From NCBI GenBank assembly GCA_017476665.1, contig JAFUZJ010000030.1, forward strand, positions 47,633 through 111,632: a stretch of DNA of 64,000 bases, written 5' to 3'. Source of the stretch: Lachnospiraceae bacterium. Lineage in GTDB: Bacteria > Bacillota > Clostridia > Lachnospirales > Lachnospiraceae. Below are positions 35,136 to 44,194 of this stretch, in pieces. A program made the translations under genes and the position numbers. The notes below the pieces were generated by a model. That model worked only from the letters and a program-made list of their open reading frames with translations. It did no database searches and had not been told where the DNA came from. Position 1 is the first letter of the stretch; every line of letters begins with the position of its first letter.

Positions 35136-35902
35136 AAACTTTAGTAATCCCGGACATACATCTAAAACCCTGGATCTTTGACGAAGCTGACAAACTCATG
35201 CGGAAAGGCGCAGCGGATTCGGCAGTCTGCCTGATGGACATTCCGGACGATTGGAATAAAGCATTCAAGACAGAGCTATATGCGGAAACCTATGACCGTG
35301 CGATCAGGTTTGCCAAGGATTTTCCGAACACCAAGTGGTGTTATGGCAACCATGATGTCTGCTATCTGTGGAATCAGCGGGAGAGCGGTTTTTCCGTTAC
35401 CGCGACCTATACCGTATGCCGGAAATTGTTTGAATTGGAATCTGCACTGACGGACAGCAGTCTGATTGCTTTTGTGCATCGGACGGATCATGTATTGTTC
35501 TCTCATGGCGGACTGCGGAATTATTTTATCAGAGAAGTTATGGAGGCAGAATCGTCAGATGCGGAAGAGACCGCACCGGAAATGCCGGAGGTTAATTTTG
35601 ATACTGACGAAGATCTTGACCGGATGCTCGCACTGGTTAATTCCAAGGGCGAGGGCTGGATGTGGTCGGATGAGTCGCCTATTTGGTACAGACCGCAGTA
35701 TGAGGACAGTGCCGATCTTTTCCGCAGGGAGGGATGGATTCAGGTGGTGGGACATACGCCGGTGGAGAAGATATATGACGGCGGTGGATTTATTTCCACG
35801 GACGTGTTCTCGACCGATCAGAATGGCAAGCAGATCGGGGAGTCTGCGTTTCTGGTAATTGACACGCAGACCTGCGAGTGGGAGAAACAATATATGAAAT
35901 AA
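35132..35902 (+). CDS. calcineurin-like metallophosphoesterase
   Basis: A 256-residue phosphoesterase with metal ligands in PDIHLKPW (DxH), KWCYGNHDVCYL (GNHD), VLFSHGGL and VGHTPVEKI. Members cleave phosphomonoesters, diesters or dinucleotides; substrate unknown. Translationally coupled to the preceding GNAT and 23 nt ahead of the HAD gene. Confidence 0.88.
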   Translation: MKTLVIPDIHLKPWIFDEADKLMRKGAADSAVCLMDIPDDWNKAFKTELYAETYDRAIRFAKDFPNTKWCYGNHDVCYLWNQRESGFSVTATYTVCRKLFELESALTDSSLIAFVHRTDHVLFSHGGLRNYFIREVMEAESSDAEETAPEMPEVNFDTDEDLDRMLALVNSKGEGWMWSDESPIWYRPQYEDSADLFRREGWIQVVGHTPVEKIYDGGGFISTDVFSTDQNGKQIGESAFLVIDTQTCEWEKQYMK

Positions 35903-35925
35903 AAGACAGTGAAAGGAATAGCAGC

Positions 35926-36579
35926 ATGAAAGCCATTTTTTTAGACTACACCGGCACCATCGTTCAGGAGGACGAGCCGTACACAAGAGAGTTACTCAGC
36001 TATTTTACGACTCACAGTGACTTGAAAAATCCCAAGGACATCCTGAGTGTGGTTTGGGCAAAAGTGAAGGAGTTAGAAGCGGAAAGCTTTGGTGCTTCTT
36101 TTATTAAAAATGATGAAAAGGTAGATAAAATACTTGCCCATTGTGCGGAGCATTACGGTCTTCAGGGAGATTTTGCCTATATGCATGAGGTGTGGCGTAA
36201 AGTCTGGGTTTACGCGCCGTTGTATGACGATGTAAAGCCATTTTTTGAAAGGGCGAAGCTGCCGATCTATATTTTGTCCAATGATGATCTGTGTTATCTG
36301 GAAGAATCCATGAAGCTGAAAGATCTGCACCCAGCAGGAATCATTTCAGCGGAAATGGCAGGAGCATGTAAGCCAAACAGAGCCATATTTGAAAAAGCAT
36401 TGGAAGTGGCGGGAGTGAAGCCTGACGAAGTCATACATATCGGGGACTCGGTGACTTCCGATGTAGAGCCTGCGAAAGCGCTGGGAATCACGCCGATTTA
36501 CATTTCCCGTACAGTTCCTGCAACATTGGAAGGCGTGCGGGTGATCCGATCGTTGGATGAATTAAAAGACGAATTCTGA
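35926..36579 (+). CDS. HAD-superfamily hydrolase
   Basis: A 217-residue phosphatase-like HAD protein: FLDYTGTIVQEDE with nucleophile Asp8, ILSNDDLCYL, AGACKPNRAIFEKAL with the motif III Lys, and HIGDSVTSDVEPAKALG. The second Asp of the DxD motif is Thr-preceded (DYTGT), in which the usual acid/base Asp is Thr; this occurs in some HAD enzymes. Start ATG 35926 after AAAGGAATAGCAGC. Confidence 0.85.
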   Translation: MKAIFLDYTGTIVQEDEPYTRELLSYFTTHSDLKNPKDILSVVWAKVKELEAESFGASFIKNDEKVDKILAHCAEHYGLQGDFAYMHEVWRKVWVYAPLYDDVKPFFERAKLPIYILSNDDLCYLEESMKLKDLHPAGIISAEMAGACKPNRAIFEKALEVAGVKPDEVIHIGDSVTSDVEPAKALGITPIYISRTVPATLEGVRVIRSLDELKDEF

Positions 36580-36598
36580 TCAGGGATGGGAAAGATGT

Positions 36599-37075
36599 AT
36601 GGAATATAGGGAGATAACGCAGGCGGATGACAGCATTCTCGCGCATATCGTGAGAACAAATTTAAAAGCACATGCGCTGGATCTGCCGGGAACCGTTTAT
36701 TACGATGAAAACTTAAATCGGCTGAGTGAGTTTTATCTTGGCGATAAGCAAAAGCGGTACTATTATATTGCAACAGAGGATGGAGTGGTTGTAGGTGGAG
36801 TCGGTGTCGCAGAGTTTGCTTATTTTGAGGATTGCGCGGAGCTTCAGAAGCTGTATCTGACGGATGCAGTGAAGGGACGGGGAATCGGCTATGTGCTTGT
36901 GGGCAGGATAGAGGATAAGGCGCGCGAACTGGGCTATAAAAAGATGTACCTGGAAACGCATACAGATCTGCAGGCGGCCATTCATATTTACGAAAAGAGC
37001 GGATATAGAGAGATCGAAAAGCCCGCAGGTGTGGTCCATGCCACCATGAACAGGTTTTTCATCAAAGAGTTATAA
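36599..37075 (+). CDS. GNAT N-acetyltransferase
   Basis: A 158-residue acetyltransferase: LQKLYLTDAVKGRGIGYVLVGRIE for acetyl-CoA binding (KGRGIG) and HIYEKSGYREIEKP near the C-terminus. N-terminal DSILAHIVRTNLKAHALDLPG and TVYYDENL mark a frequent clostridial subgroup of unknown substrate. GGGATGGGAAAGATGT region upstream gives only a weak ribosome binding site. Confidence 0.88.
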   Translation: MEYREITQADDSILAHIVRTNLKAHALDLPGTVYYDENLNRLSEFYLGDKQKRYYYIATEDGVVVGGVGVAEFAYFEDCAELQKLYLTDAVKGRGIGYVLVGRIEDKARELGYKKMYLETHTDLQAAIHIYEKSGYREIEKPAGVVHATMNRFFIKEL

Positions 37076-37125
37076 GAATAATATCACATAAAAGTCAGTG
37101 AATCATGAGAAAGGGTAAAAATAAG

Positions 37126-37974
37126 ATGAGCTACGCAGACAAAGTATTTATTGAGATGTGCAAAGATATTCTGGAGAACGGTACCAGTACCGAGGGCGAA
37201 AAAGTGCGTCCCCATTGGCCGGACGGAACCCCGGCATACACGATCAAGAAATTCGGTGTGGTGAACCGCTATGACCTGCGCAAAGAGTTTCCGATCATGA
37301 CGCTGCGCCGTACCGCGCTGAAATCCGCGACAGATGAGATCCTTTGGATCTGGCAGCAGAAGTCCAACAACATTCATGACCTGCACAGTCATATCTGGGA
37401 TGAATGGGCGGATGAGAACGGTTCCATCGGCAAGGCTTACGGCTACCAGATGCAGGTGAAGCATCAGTATAAAGAGGGCATGATGGATCAGGTGGACAGG
37501 GTAATCTATGATTTGAAAAATAATCCCTTCAGCCGTCGTATCATGACCAATATTTATGTGCATCAGGATCTTCATGAGATGCGCCTGTATCCCTGCGCAT
37601 ACAGTATGACCTTTAATGTGACCCAGCGAAAAGGAGAGGACAAGCTGACCCTCAATGCGATTCTCAATCAGCGTTCCCAGGATGTACTGGCGGCAAACAA
37701 CTGGAATGTGGTGCAGTATGCCGTGCTGGTTCACATGCTGGCGCAGGTTTGCGATATGCAGGTGGGAGAGCTGGTGCATGTGATCGCGGATGCACATATC
37801 TATGACAGACATGTGCCCATCATTGAGGAGCTGATCAAGCGGGAGCCGAAAGCGGCCCCCACATTCTGGCTGAACCCGGAGATTCATGATTTTTATCAGT
37901 TTACCAGGGAGGATGTGCGTGTGGATAATTACGAGACGGGAGAACAGATCAAGGATATCCCCATTGCGATTTAA
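37126..37974 (+). CDS. thyA: thymidylate synthase, phage phi3T / B. subtilis ThyA type
   Basis: Methylates dUMP to dTMP with methylene-tetrahydrofolate. The roughly 282-residue protein matches the ThyA subgroup of B. subtilis and phage phi3T rather than the E. coli one: WPDGTPAYTIK, EILWIWQQKSNN, HIWDEW, LKNNPFSRR, catalytic Cys in LYPCAYSMTF, RSQDVLAANNWN and DAHIYDRH. The His after the catalytic Cys and the GLPFN loop of the classic family are changed, as in that subgroup. ATG 37126 after AAAGGG is preferred over ATG 37105. It stands at the edge of the accessory run. Confidence 0.9.
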   Translation: MSYADKVFIEMCKDILENGTSTEGEKVRPHWPDGTPAYTIKKFGVVNRYDLRKEFPIMTLRRTALKSATDEILWIWQQKSNNIHDLHSHIWDEWADENGSIGKAYGYQMQVKHQYKEGMMDQVDRVIYDLKNNPFSRRIMTNIYVHQDLHEMRLYPCAYSMTFNVTQRKGEDKLTLNAILNQRSQDVLAANNWNVVQYAVLVHMLAQVCDMQVGELVHVIADAHIYDRHVPIIEELIKREPKAAPTFWLNPEIHDFYQFTREDVRVDNYETGEQIKDIPIAI

Positions 37975-38030
37975 GGGGAATTCCCAAATCTGAATAAAGG
38001 TGTGAGAGTATTGAAGCTGAAGAAAAATAA

Positions 38031-38831
38031 ATGCGGCAGGAAAGCATACAGCAGGAAAGCATAAAAGCAGGCACGTCAAAGGATGTGATCATACCGCAAA
38101 GTGTGGTACAGGCGGCGCATGATTTTACCTATGAGATCAGCACCGATTTGATTCCGGATACTTATCAGACTGTAGATACGACATATACCCTGTCCAGCTA
38201 TAATCTGTATGGATATGAGAACGGCAGGGACAAATGGGAGGCACTCTTTAAGGAGAAGAATGTTGTATATACCTTTACCGGCTATATTGACGTCAAATTA
38301 AAGCTTGTCCCCCATGTGGATACACTGGCAAAAGAATTAGGGTTGGAATGTTCCGGGGGTTATAAGCTGGCAGAGCAGGAATTTGACGCTGAAGGCAACA
38401 GACGGAAAGAATATGTCTATATGCTGGATGATGAAATGCAGAAAGGCGAACTGCGCTACGGGTATGAATTTGACTACAACAGCAAAGGGCAGCGGACAGA
38501 GTATCGATACTATTACAATTCCTACAAAACAGGATGGGGGCTGAGTAGCCGGATTATTTATGAATATGGTGAGGATGGTTTATGTGAAAGCTACAGAGAG
38601 TATACCGGCGACGGAATGTTAAAGAAAACTTGTCAATATGCGAGGGATGCTTCAGGTAAACGACAGCAAAGACTTTCGTACGACACTAAGGGGGATCTGA
38701 CCGACACTGAGGAAATATATTATGATGATTTGGGGGCAATCTGTAAGACGGTAACACTGAAAAAGGTTACGCTATACATCAATGATGATACAGGTAATCC
38801 CATTGTGAAGGCTGTTTATGAAAAAGAATGA
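38031..38831 (+). CDS. hypothetical Tyr-rich protein with YD-like repeats, possibly truncated
   Basis: A 266-residue protein with repeated charged/Tyr blocks (EYVYMLDDEMQKGELRYGYEF, shown in part; TEYRYYYNSYKTGW, EIYYDDLGAIC), resembling the repeat style of Rhs/YD or MORN-like beta proteins. No family is recognised. It has no signal peptide and no ribosome binding site at its ATG. The best signal is AAGGTGTGAGAGTA before a TTG at 38010 in another frame. A 15-bp tandem duplication (CAGGAAAGCATA) at its start gives the repeated QESI. The 5' end may therefore be damaged. It overlaps the GH5 gene by 14 nt. Confidence 0.5.
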   Translation: MRQESIQQESIKAGTSKDVIIPQSVVQAAHDFTYEISTDLIPDTYQTVDTTYTLSSYNLYGYENGRDKWEALFKEKNVVYTFTGYIDVKLKLVPHVDTLAKELGLECSGGYKLAEQEFDAEGNRRKEYVYMLDDEMQKGELRYGYEFDYNSKGQRTEYRYYYNSYKTGWGLSSRIIYEYGEDGLCESYREYTGDGMLKKTCQYARDASGKRQQRLSYDTKGDLTDTEEIYYDDLGAICKTVTLKKVTLYINDDTGNPIVKAVYEKE

Positions 38832-40038
38832 GAAAATAAAGAAGATAAGAGCATTATTGGTTGTGGGAATCTTTTGTTTTGTTACTGCCTGTGGTTCCAA
38901 TGAGACGGCAGGAGACAATGTTATAAACCGTAAAACTGAACAGACCAAAGAGGCAGGGGCAGAAGCCGGTGTGAAAGCCAGCCTGCCGGAGGTGGGTGGT
39001 GCAGAGAGGGAAACAATGTCGGCAATCCCCCAAACAGAGCAATCAGCCCAGGATTTCGTTGAGAATTTAGGTGTGGGCTGGAATCTGGGAAATACCTTAG
39101 ATCCCGTGGACTGTACCTGGCTGACGGATAACATGGAAATGGAGTATGAGACAGCATGGGGCAATCCGAAGGCTACAAAAGAACTGATCCATTATATCAA
39201 GTCCGAGGGTTTCACGACCATCCGTGTCCCGGTCACATGGAAAAATCATGTAGATGCAGCGCCTGCTTATACTATCCATAAACAATGGCTGGATAGAGTG
39301 CAGCAGGTGGTGGATTGGTGCAGGGAGGAAGATCTGTATGTCATTCTAAATATGCATCACGAGAACTCCTGGCTCACCAATGCGTCCAGAGATTATGATC
39401 AAACCATGGTGCAGTACCGAGCCATTTGGACACAGATTGCCACACGTTTTCAGGATTATGACGAGCATCTGATCTTTGAGTCCATGAATGAGATCGGTTT
39501 TGATGATCTGGGAGATGCAAAAGGTTGTGATCTCCAGAACCGCATCAATGCGGAATTTACGGAACTGATCCGCACCTCTGACGGGAAAAATGCAGACCGC
39601 TATCTGTTGTTGGCAGGTTACTGGACAGACATTGACAAGACCTGCGAGGGGACTGTATTACCAGAGGATGACCGTGTGATCCTGTCTGTGCATTATTATT
39701 CTCCCGCGACCTTTGCCATTGCCGACAGAAGTTCCTCCTGGGGTTATCAGGAGACATGGGGTACAGATGCTGATTTCGCCTATCTGGACGGGCAGATGCG
39801 GAAACTGAAAGAACATTTTACGGACAAGGGCATACCGGTAATTATCGGCGAGTTTGCAGCTACGCATACAGATAAGGATGCCGAGAGCGTGGTGCGTTAT
39901 ACTGCCGGTGTGATGGAATATGCTTTGCGCTATCATTTCTGCCCCATTTGGTGGGACAATGGTCAGGAGATAGACCGCACGGCTTTGCGCTATCGCTTGG
40001 ATGGCATGCAGGAAGCAGTCCACGAGGTTATGAAATAG
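38818..40038 (+). CDS. GH5 endoglucanase-like lipoprotein
   Basis: A 406-residue secreted lipoprotein: lipobox VTACGS (Cys about 25), a linker to residue 80, then a glycoside hydrolase family 5 domain (GVGWNLGNTLD, GFTTIRVPVTWKNH, VILNMHHENSWL). The acid/base Glu is in FESMNEIG and the nucleophile Glu in VIIGEFAATH. It probably cleaves beta-1,4-glucan or related glycans at the cell surface. Dockerin and CBM domains are absent. Signal peptide and catalytic residues make it look intact. Confidence 0.92.
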   Translation: MKKNEKIKKIRALLVVGIFCFVTACGSNETAGDNVINRKTEQTKEAGAEAGVKASLPEVGGAERETMSAIPQTEQSAQDFVENLGVGWNLGNTLDPVDCTWLTDNMEMEYETAWGNPKATKELIHYIKSEGFTTIRVPVTWKNHVDAAPAYTIHKQWLDRVQQVVDWCREEDLYVILNMHHENSWLTNASRDYDQTMVQYRAIWTQIATRFQDYDEHLIFESMNEIGFDDLGDAKGCDLQNRINAEFTELIRTSDGKNADRYLLLAGYWTDIDKTCEGTVLPEDDRVILSVHYYSPATFAIADRSSSWGYQETWGTDADFAYLDGQMRKLKEHFTDKGIPVIIGEFAATHTDKDAESVVRYTAGVMEYALRYHFCPIWWDNGQEIDRTALRYRLDGMQEAVHEVMK

Positions 40039-40057
40039 GAGAAACGGGAATGCATGA

Positions 40058-40234
40058 TTGGATGGAACAAATGACAATCCTGACGAATGGGCAAATACAA
40101 ATATTACAGATTATTTAGGGCAAATAGCCAGCTGGATTGATGATTGGTCAGATACACACAAGGATATTGATTGGGAGAGTATGGATTATAAATCCTTTGC
40201 AAAGATTTTGTATATGGGTAAATTATATGAATAA
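40058..40234 (+). pseudogene. C-terminal remnant of a DUF7660-like protein
   Basis: A frame of 58 codons reads like the C-terminus of a small conserved protein (WANTNITDYLGQIASWIDDW, then ESMDYKSFAKILYMGKLYE). A TGA sits just upstream in frame and no start codon with a ribosome binding site exists, so the N-terminal part is lost. It overlaps the start of the lipase gene by 8 nt. Identification rests on resemblance to DUF7660-type tails, so the family name is tentative. Confidence 0.45.
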
Positions 40235-41063
40235 GCAGATTCCTGTAAATGGCTGGAAAACCCCACGCTACCCTATCCTTATGGTGCATGGAATGGGATT
40301 CAGAGACCGCAAAAGAATCAATTATTGGGGGCGCATTCCCAAAGCTTTGGAAAGAATGGGCTGTCGCATTTTCTACGGCGGTCAGGATAGCAACGCGTCC
40401 ATAGATACCAATGCGAGAGTGCTGGCTGACAAAATTAAGGCGATTATAAGTGAAACCGGCGCAGAGAAACTAAACGTCATCGCCCATTCCAAAGGCGGCG
40501 TAGATGTTCGCGCGGCAATCTGTGACTATCATCTGGAGAAATACATTGCCTCTGTGACTACGATCAACTCACCCCATCACGGCTCCAAGACAGTGGATCT
40601 TCTCTTAAAGTTTCCCGATTGGCTGGTGCGGATCGCAGGTGCTTGTACCGACCTGGTCTTTCGCATTCTGGGAGACAAAGAGCCGGATTCCTATCGGGTT
40701 TTTCATTCCCTTACCACAAGAAAAGCCGAAGAATTCAATCAAACCCATAGGAATATTCCAGATATTTATTACCAGAGTTTTGCCTTTGTGATGCGGCATC
40801 CCTTTGGCGATATTTTCCTGTGGTTTCCCAGCCTGATTGTGTGGCTGATCGAGGGGGAAAATGACGGGCTGCTCACGCCGAGAGCGGTGAAATGGGGTGA
40901 CTTTCAGGGGATCATTCGGAGTAATTCCGGTCGCGGTATTTCCCATTGTGACGAGGTGGATATGCGCCGCCACAGATTGACCAAGAAGCAAGGAGAGGGC
41001 GTTTCGGATATCGTGGATTTTTATGTGGATGTAGTGAAGAAACTGGCAGAGAGAGGGTTTTGA
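40227..41063 (+). CDS. triacylglycerol lipase-like alpha/beta hydrolase
   Basis: A 278-residue alpha/beta hydrolase: oxyanion region PILMVHGMGFRD, nucleophile elbow VIAHSKGGVDVR with Ser in HSKGG, lid-side SPHHGSKTVD, Asp in EGENDGLLTP and His in GISHCDEVDM. It resembles bacterial lipases of the LipA/triacylglycerol type but has no signal peptide. ATG 40227 overlaps the DUF7660-like remnant. The upstream in-frame extension is unlikely to be coding. Confidence 0.85.
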   Translation: MNKQIPVNGWKTPRYPILMVHGMGFRDRKRINYWGRIPKALERMGCRIFYGGQDSNASIDTNARVLADKIKAIISETGAEKLNVIAHSKGGVDVRAAICDYHLEKYIASVTTINSPHHGSKTVDLLLKFPDWLVRIAGACTDLVFRILGDKEPDSYRVFHSLTTRKAEEFNQTHRNIPDIYYQSFAFVMRHPFGDIFLWFPSLIVWLIEGENDGLLTPRAVKWGDFQGIIRSNSGRGISHCDEVDMRRHRLTKKQGEGVSDIVDFYVDVVKKLAERGF

Positions 41064-41079
41064 GAGAGGAGAGTTGGGA

Positions 41080-42012
41080 ATGAAAAGAATAGATTTACAA
41101 AGCGCATTTGATATAAAAGCAATCTTTCGGGAATATGGCTGTTCCCTGAATTCCTGGGTGAATATGCAGATTGGATATGACGGGAAAATATACATGCTGT
41201 TAAACTCGCATATTCCAGAGAGAATCGATGGCATGTTTGTAAACACTGAATCCAATAGCGGGTATGCGGCGATTGTTCTGGAAGTTGATTGGGAGGATGA
41301 AAGAGTCACAAAACATTCATACTATGATTTTGGTGTGCACGAAATAAACTTCCACATGATTCAGCCAATCGGAGAGCATATTTTGCTGCTTGGTGCCAGA
41401 TGCAGATATCGTGAGGGAAATCCTGAGAAAAATGCAAAGATCATTGATTTTGCGGCTAACACATTAAAAGAGTATTGTCTGGGGGACGGTATTCAGGATT
41501 GCATTGTGAAACAAGACGGCGATATCATTACAAGCTATTTTGATGAGGGCGTCTTTGGAAATTTTGGCTGGGACAATCCGATTGGGAGTTGTGGACTGAT
41601 CGTATGGGATCAGAATGGAGAGATAAAATGGAAGGCAGATAGATATATATGTGATTGTTATGCCGTGAACATAGATGAACAGGAAAAGCTCTGGTACTAT
41701 TATTATACCGATTTTGAACTTGTGCAGACGGATTTACAGACAGAAAAGGTGTATAAACCACAGGTTAATGGTGCGTCTGGATTTTTACTTACAGCGGATG
41801 CCACAAGTGTTGTTTTTGATGGGGGATATGAACATCATTGTGAATTCGCTGTGGAAAGAATCATGCATGACACATTGACGGATTACGAGAAACTGCAATT
41901 CGTATTTACGGGAAATGAACTGCTGATAAAATCATTCTGTTTCAGGCAATCGAAAGCCGTTTTTGTGGACAACAGAAATAGATTATTTGTGAAATATTTT
42001 GTGTCTGTATAG
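41080..42012 (+). CDS. hypothetical protein, beta-rich
   Basis: A 310-residue protein not recognised. No signal peptide. It has repeated short strands with conserved aromatic and Gly/Asp turns (MQIGYDGKIYMLLNS, PIGEHILLLGARCRY, NIDEQEKLWYYYYTD) that suggest a beta-propeller. It follows the lipase by 16 nt with GAGGAGAG as ribosome binding site and is probably cotranscribed with it. The start is ATG 41080 (a TTG lies 6 nt upstream). Confidence 0.6.
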   Translation: MKRIDLQSAFDIKAIFREYGCSLNSWVNMQIGYDGKIYMLLNSHIPERIDGMFVNTESNSGYAAIVLEVDWEDERVTKHSYYDFGVHEINFHMIQPIGEHILLLGARCRYREGNPEKNAKIIDFAANTLKEYCLGDGIQDCIVKQDGDIITSYFDEGVFGNFGWDNPIGSCGLIVWDQNGEIKWKADRYICDCYAVNIDEQEKLWYYYYTDFELVQTDLQTEKVYKPQVNGASGFLLTADATSVVFDGGYEHHCEFAVERIMHDTLTDYEKLQFVFTGNELLIKSFCFRQSKAVFVDNRNRLFVKYFVSV

Positions 42013-42040
42013 AATTGATAATACTCAGAGGTGACAATAT

Positions 42041-43234
42041 ATGAAAAAAGCATGTAATCTTTTTATGACCATCATGATATTGGGCATGACACTGGCGCTG
42101 ACCGCGTGCACGCAGGAAAAGGCGGCTGCCGAGGATTCAACCAAGGGTGGGAAGGAGAATTCCCAGAATGACCATGCACAAAGCACGCAAAATGAATCGG
42201 AGGTATCTTTGCCGGTTTCCTACGACTATAAGGCGCAGTATATCCGAACAAATGGATATCACAGTGATGTGACTTATCCGCTGGCTTTTTTGATCGACAG
42301 CAGAGCGGCATTAGAGAAGTATTACACGGACAATGTGGAGCGATATGATTTCGCCCATAAAGACACAGTGTATTCCGATACCACGATCGGATTTGAAGAC
42401 GCAATCCAAAAGTATGATGACAAGTGGTTTGAGACGCATCGGCTCATTCTTGCAGTGTTGGAGGAGGGAAGCGGATCAAACCGACATAAGGTTGCGAATG
42501 TGAGCAGAACTGCAGAGAACGATATCGCCATAGAGATTACCCGGTACTTACCGGAAATAGGTACGGCTGATATGGCGGAATGGCATGTTCTGATTGAAAT
42601 GGATAGAGATGATCTGCAAATGACAGATCAATTTCAGGTCACATTTACTGAAGATGACAGATTAGTCTGGCTCACCTCAGAGGAATGCGAGAAAATTCAA
42701 AATATGCTTAGTTCCATAGAAAACTATGGGTTTCTGCATTCCTCCTATACTTCCCCGGAAAATATCAAGTGGAGCGAAGTGTTTTACGGCGGTGCGGGGA
42801 TTGCGACGCAGGAATTGCCGGAGCAGGAAAAGCAGGATTATCTGGAGGCGGTCGGCAGCAGCTACAGCTACGGAGACCTATTTAAGATTACATCGAAACA
42901 GCTTGAGGAATTTGTAAAGGAGAAGACCAACAGTTCCTATCAGGATGCGTTGCGTCCGTTGGAATGGACGTACCTTGAACCATATGACGCCTATTATGCC
43001 ACCTATTGGGACACCAACATAGATTCCTACCAATGCCTGACCGGTATAAGGATCGGAGATACCCTGAAACTTCGGGTGAAAAAGAACATGATAAATGACT
43101 GGGAGCCGGAAGAAATCTACGAACTGGTATTGCAGGAGAAACCGGATGGCAGTTATCATTTTGTTTCCAACAGACTACTGTGGGAGGAGGGACGCATCGC
43201 AGAGCAGTCGTTTTTCAATGTGGAATTGTCGTAA
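42041..43234 (+). CDS. lipoprotein, N-terminal part of a gene split by an in-frame stop
   Basis: A 397-residue exported lipoprotein: signal peptide with lipobox LTAC (Cys23), a Lys/Asn/Gln linker to about residue 55, then a domain around residues 75-210 with features of a PrcB-like beta domain (FLIDSRAALEKYYTDN, LILAVLEEGSGSNRHKVANV). The frame stops at TAA 43232 after VELS, and the same frame continues without another start signal into 43253-44194. The product may be a truncated version of a protein of about 700 residues. I recognise no named family for the whole. Confidence 0.6.
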   Translation: MKKACNLFMTIMILGMTLALTACTQEKAAAEDSTKGGKENSQNDHAQSTQNESEVSLPVSYDYKAQYIRTNGYHSDVTYPLAFLIDSRAALEKYYTDNVERYDFAHKDTVYSDTTIGFEDAIQKYDDKWFETHRLILAVLEEGSGSNRHKVANVSRTAENDIAIEITRYLPEIGTADMAEWHVLIEMDRDDLQMTDQFQVTFTEDDRLVWLTSEECEKIQNMLSSIENYGFLHSSYTSPENIKWSEVFYGGAGIATQELPEQEKQDYLEAVGSSYSYGDLFKITSKQLEEFVKEKTNSSYQDALRPLEWTYLEPYDAYYATYWDTNIDSYQCLTGIRIGDTLKLRVKKNMINDWEPEEIYELVLQEKPDGSYHFVSNRLLWEEGRIAEQSFFNVELS

Positions 43235-43252
43235 TATGATTCCCCGGTTCAT

Positions 43253-44194
43253 GTGATGATCTATCCGCCGATGCAGGAGGACAGTGGGAAATTTGTCATC
43301 CGCATGATCAAGGACGACGAAGTGGTGCAGCAGATCACACCCTGGCTGCCGGATGGGGTAGAGGATAGCAGATTGATTAGTATGGATGCCGTGGCTTTTC
43401 CGGATTATGACATGGACGGGGATACGGATATGATCCTGATCTACACCATCGAGGGCGGACGGGTGATCGATATTTTGGACGGGTACAATCTGAAAAACCT
43501 GAGCTGGCAGTCGGACTTTGAACATAATCTTGACCTTGCGAATGCTCTCATGCAGCGCACGGAAGAAGAACTGAATATGGCAAATGTGAAAAAATTCCTC
43601 GGCTATAAAGGCAAGGGGGAGAAATTTTCCTCCTGGCAGGAGGCATACTGCTTCATTGCGCGGTTGGAAAACATACAGGAGTCTCGCTATCAGTACAATT
43701 TGATCTACTTTGACGAGGACGAGGTTCCGGAGCTGGTGGTGGATCTGCCCGGATACAGAGCAATCATCTACACTTATGCGGACGGACATCTGTACAGGCT
43801 GATGGACGGATGGGGCTACGGTGTTCTTGGAAACAATGGCTATCAATACCTTCCCAGCGGTAACAAGATGTTTAATCGGGACTATGATTATGCGGGTGCC
43901 ATCTATTTTGATACCATTATCCGTATGAACAGCGACCATCGTCTGGAGGATGTGGTGACGATCTTTACGGTCAATTTTGATGACAAGAACGGTGACGGAT
44001 ACCCGGAGGAGGATGAAGAGCAGACCATAGGGGAGGTCAGCACCAGCTATATCGACGGTCGCGCCATCAGTGAGGAAGAATATGCGTCCTATTTTGCGGA
44101 TGCGGAGGAAACCGAATGGATATCCGGCGAATACGGATATGAGGAATTGCTGGGTAAACTAGCAGTTGACCAAACTAAACCGGCAGTCGATTGA
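43253..44194 (+). CDS. C-terminal part of the split lipoprotein gene
   Basis: A 313-residue frame continuing the previous gene after one stop codon. It has a GTG-ATG at the start but no ribosome binding site, which fits the tail of an interrupted gene. Two Asp-rich motifs (DYDMDGDTDM, NGDGYPEE) look like calcium-binding or thrombospondin-type loops, and FDEDEVPELVVDLPG is an FG-GAP-like turn. Its last 28 nt overlap the truncated regulator fragment at 44166 in a different frame. Function unknown. Confidence 0.5.
   Translation: MMIYPPMQEDSGKFVIRMIKDDEVVQQITPWLPDGVEDSRLISMDAVAFPDYDMDGDTDMILIYTIEGGRVIDILDGYNLKNLSWQSDFEHNLDLANALMQRTEEELNMANVKKFLGYKGKGEKFSSWQEAYCFIARLENIQESRYQYNLIYFDEDEVPELVVDLPGYRAIIYTYADGHLYRLMDGWGYGVLGNNGYQYLPSGNKMFNRDYDYAGAIYFDTIIRMNSDHRLEDVVTIFTVNFDDKNGDGYPEEDEEQTIGEVSTSYIDGRAISEEEYASYFADAEETEWISGEYGYEELLGKLAVDQTKPAVD

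Noticed and set aside
38010-38060. Frameshift joining the TTG at 38010 with the Tyr-rich protein
   Set aside because: The short frame from the TTG does not form a signal peptide, so a deletion or a real internal start cannot be told apart.
43232-43234. Programmed recoding (selenocysteine or pyrrolysine) at the stop in the lipoprotein gene
   Set aside because: The codon is TAA, which neither system uses, and no recoding element is seen.
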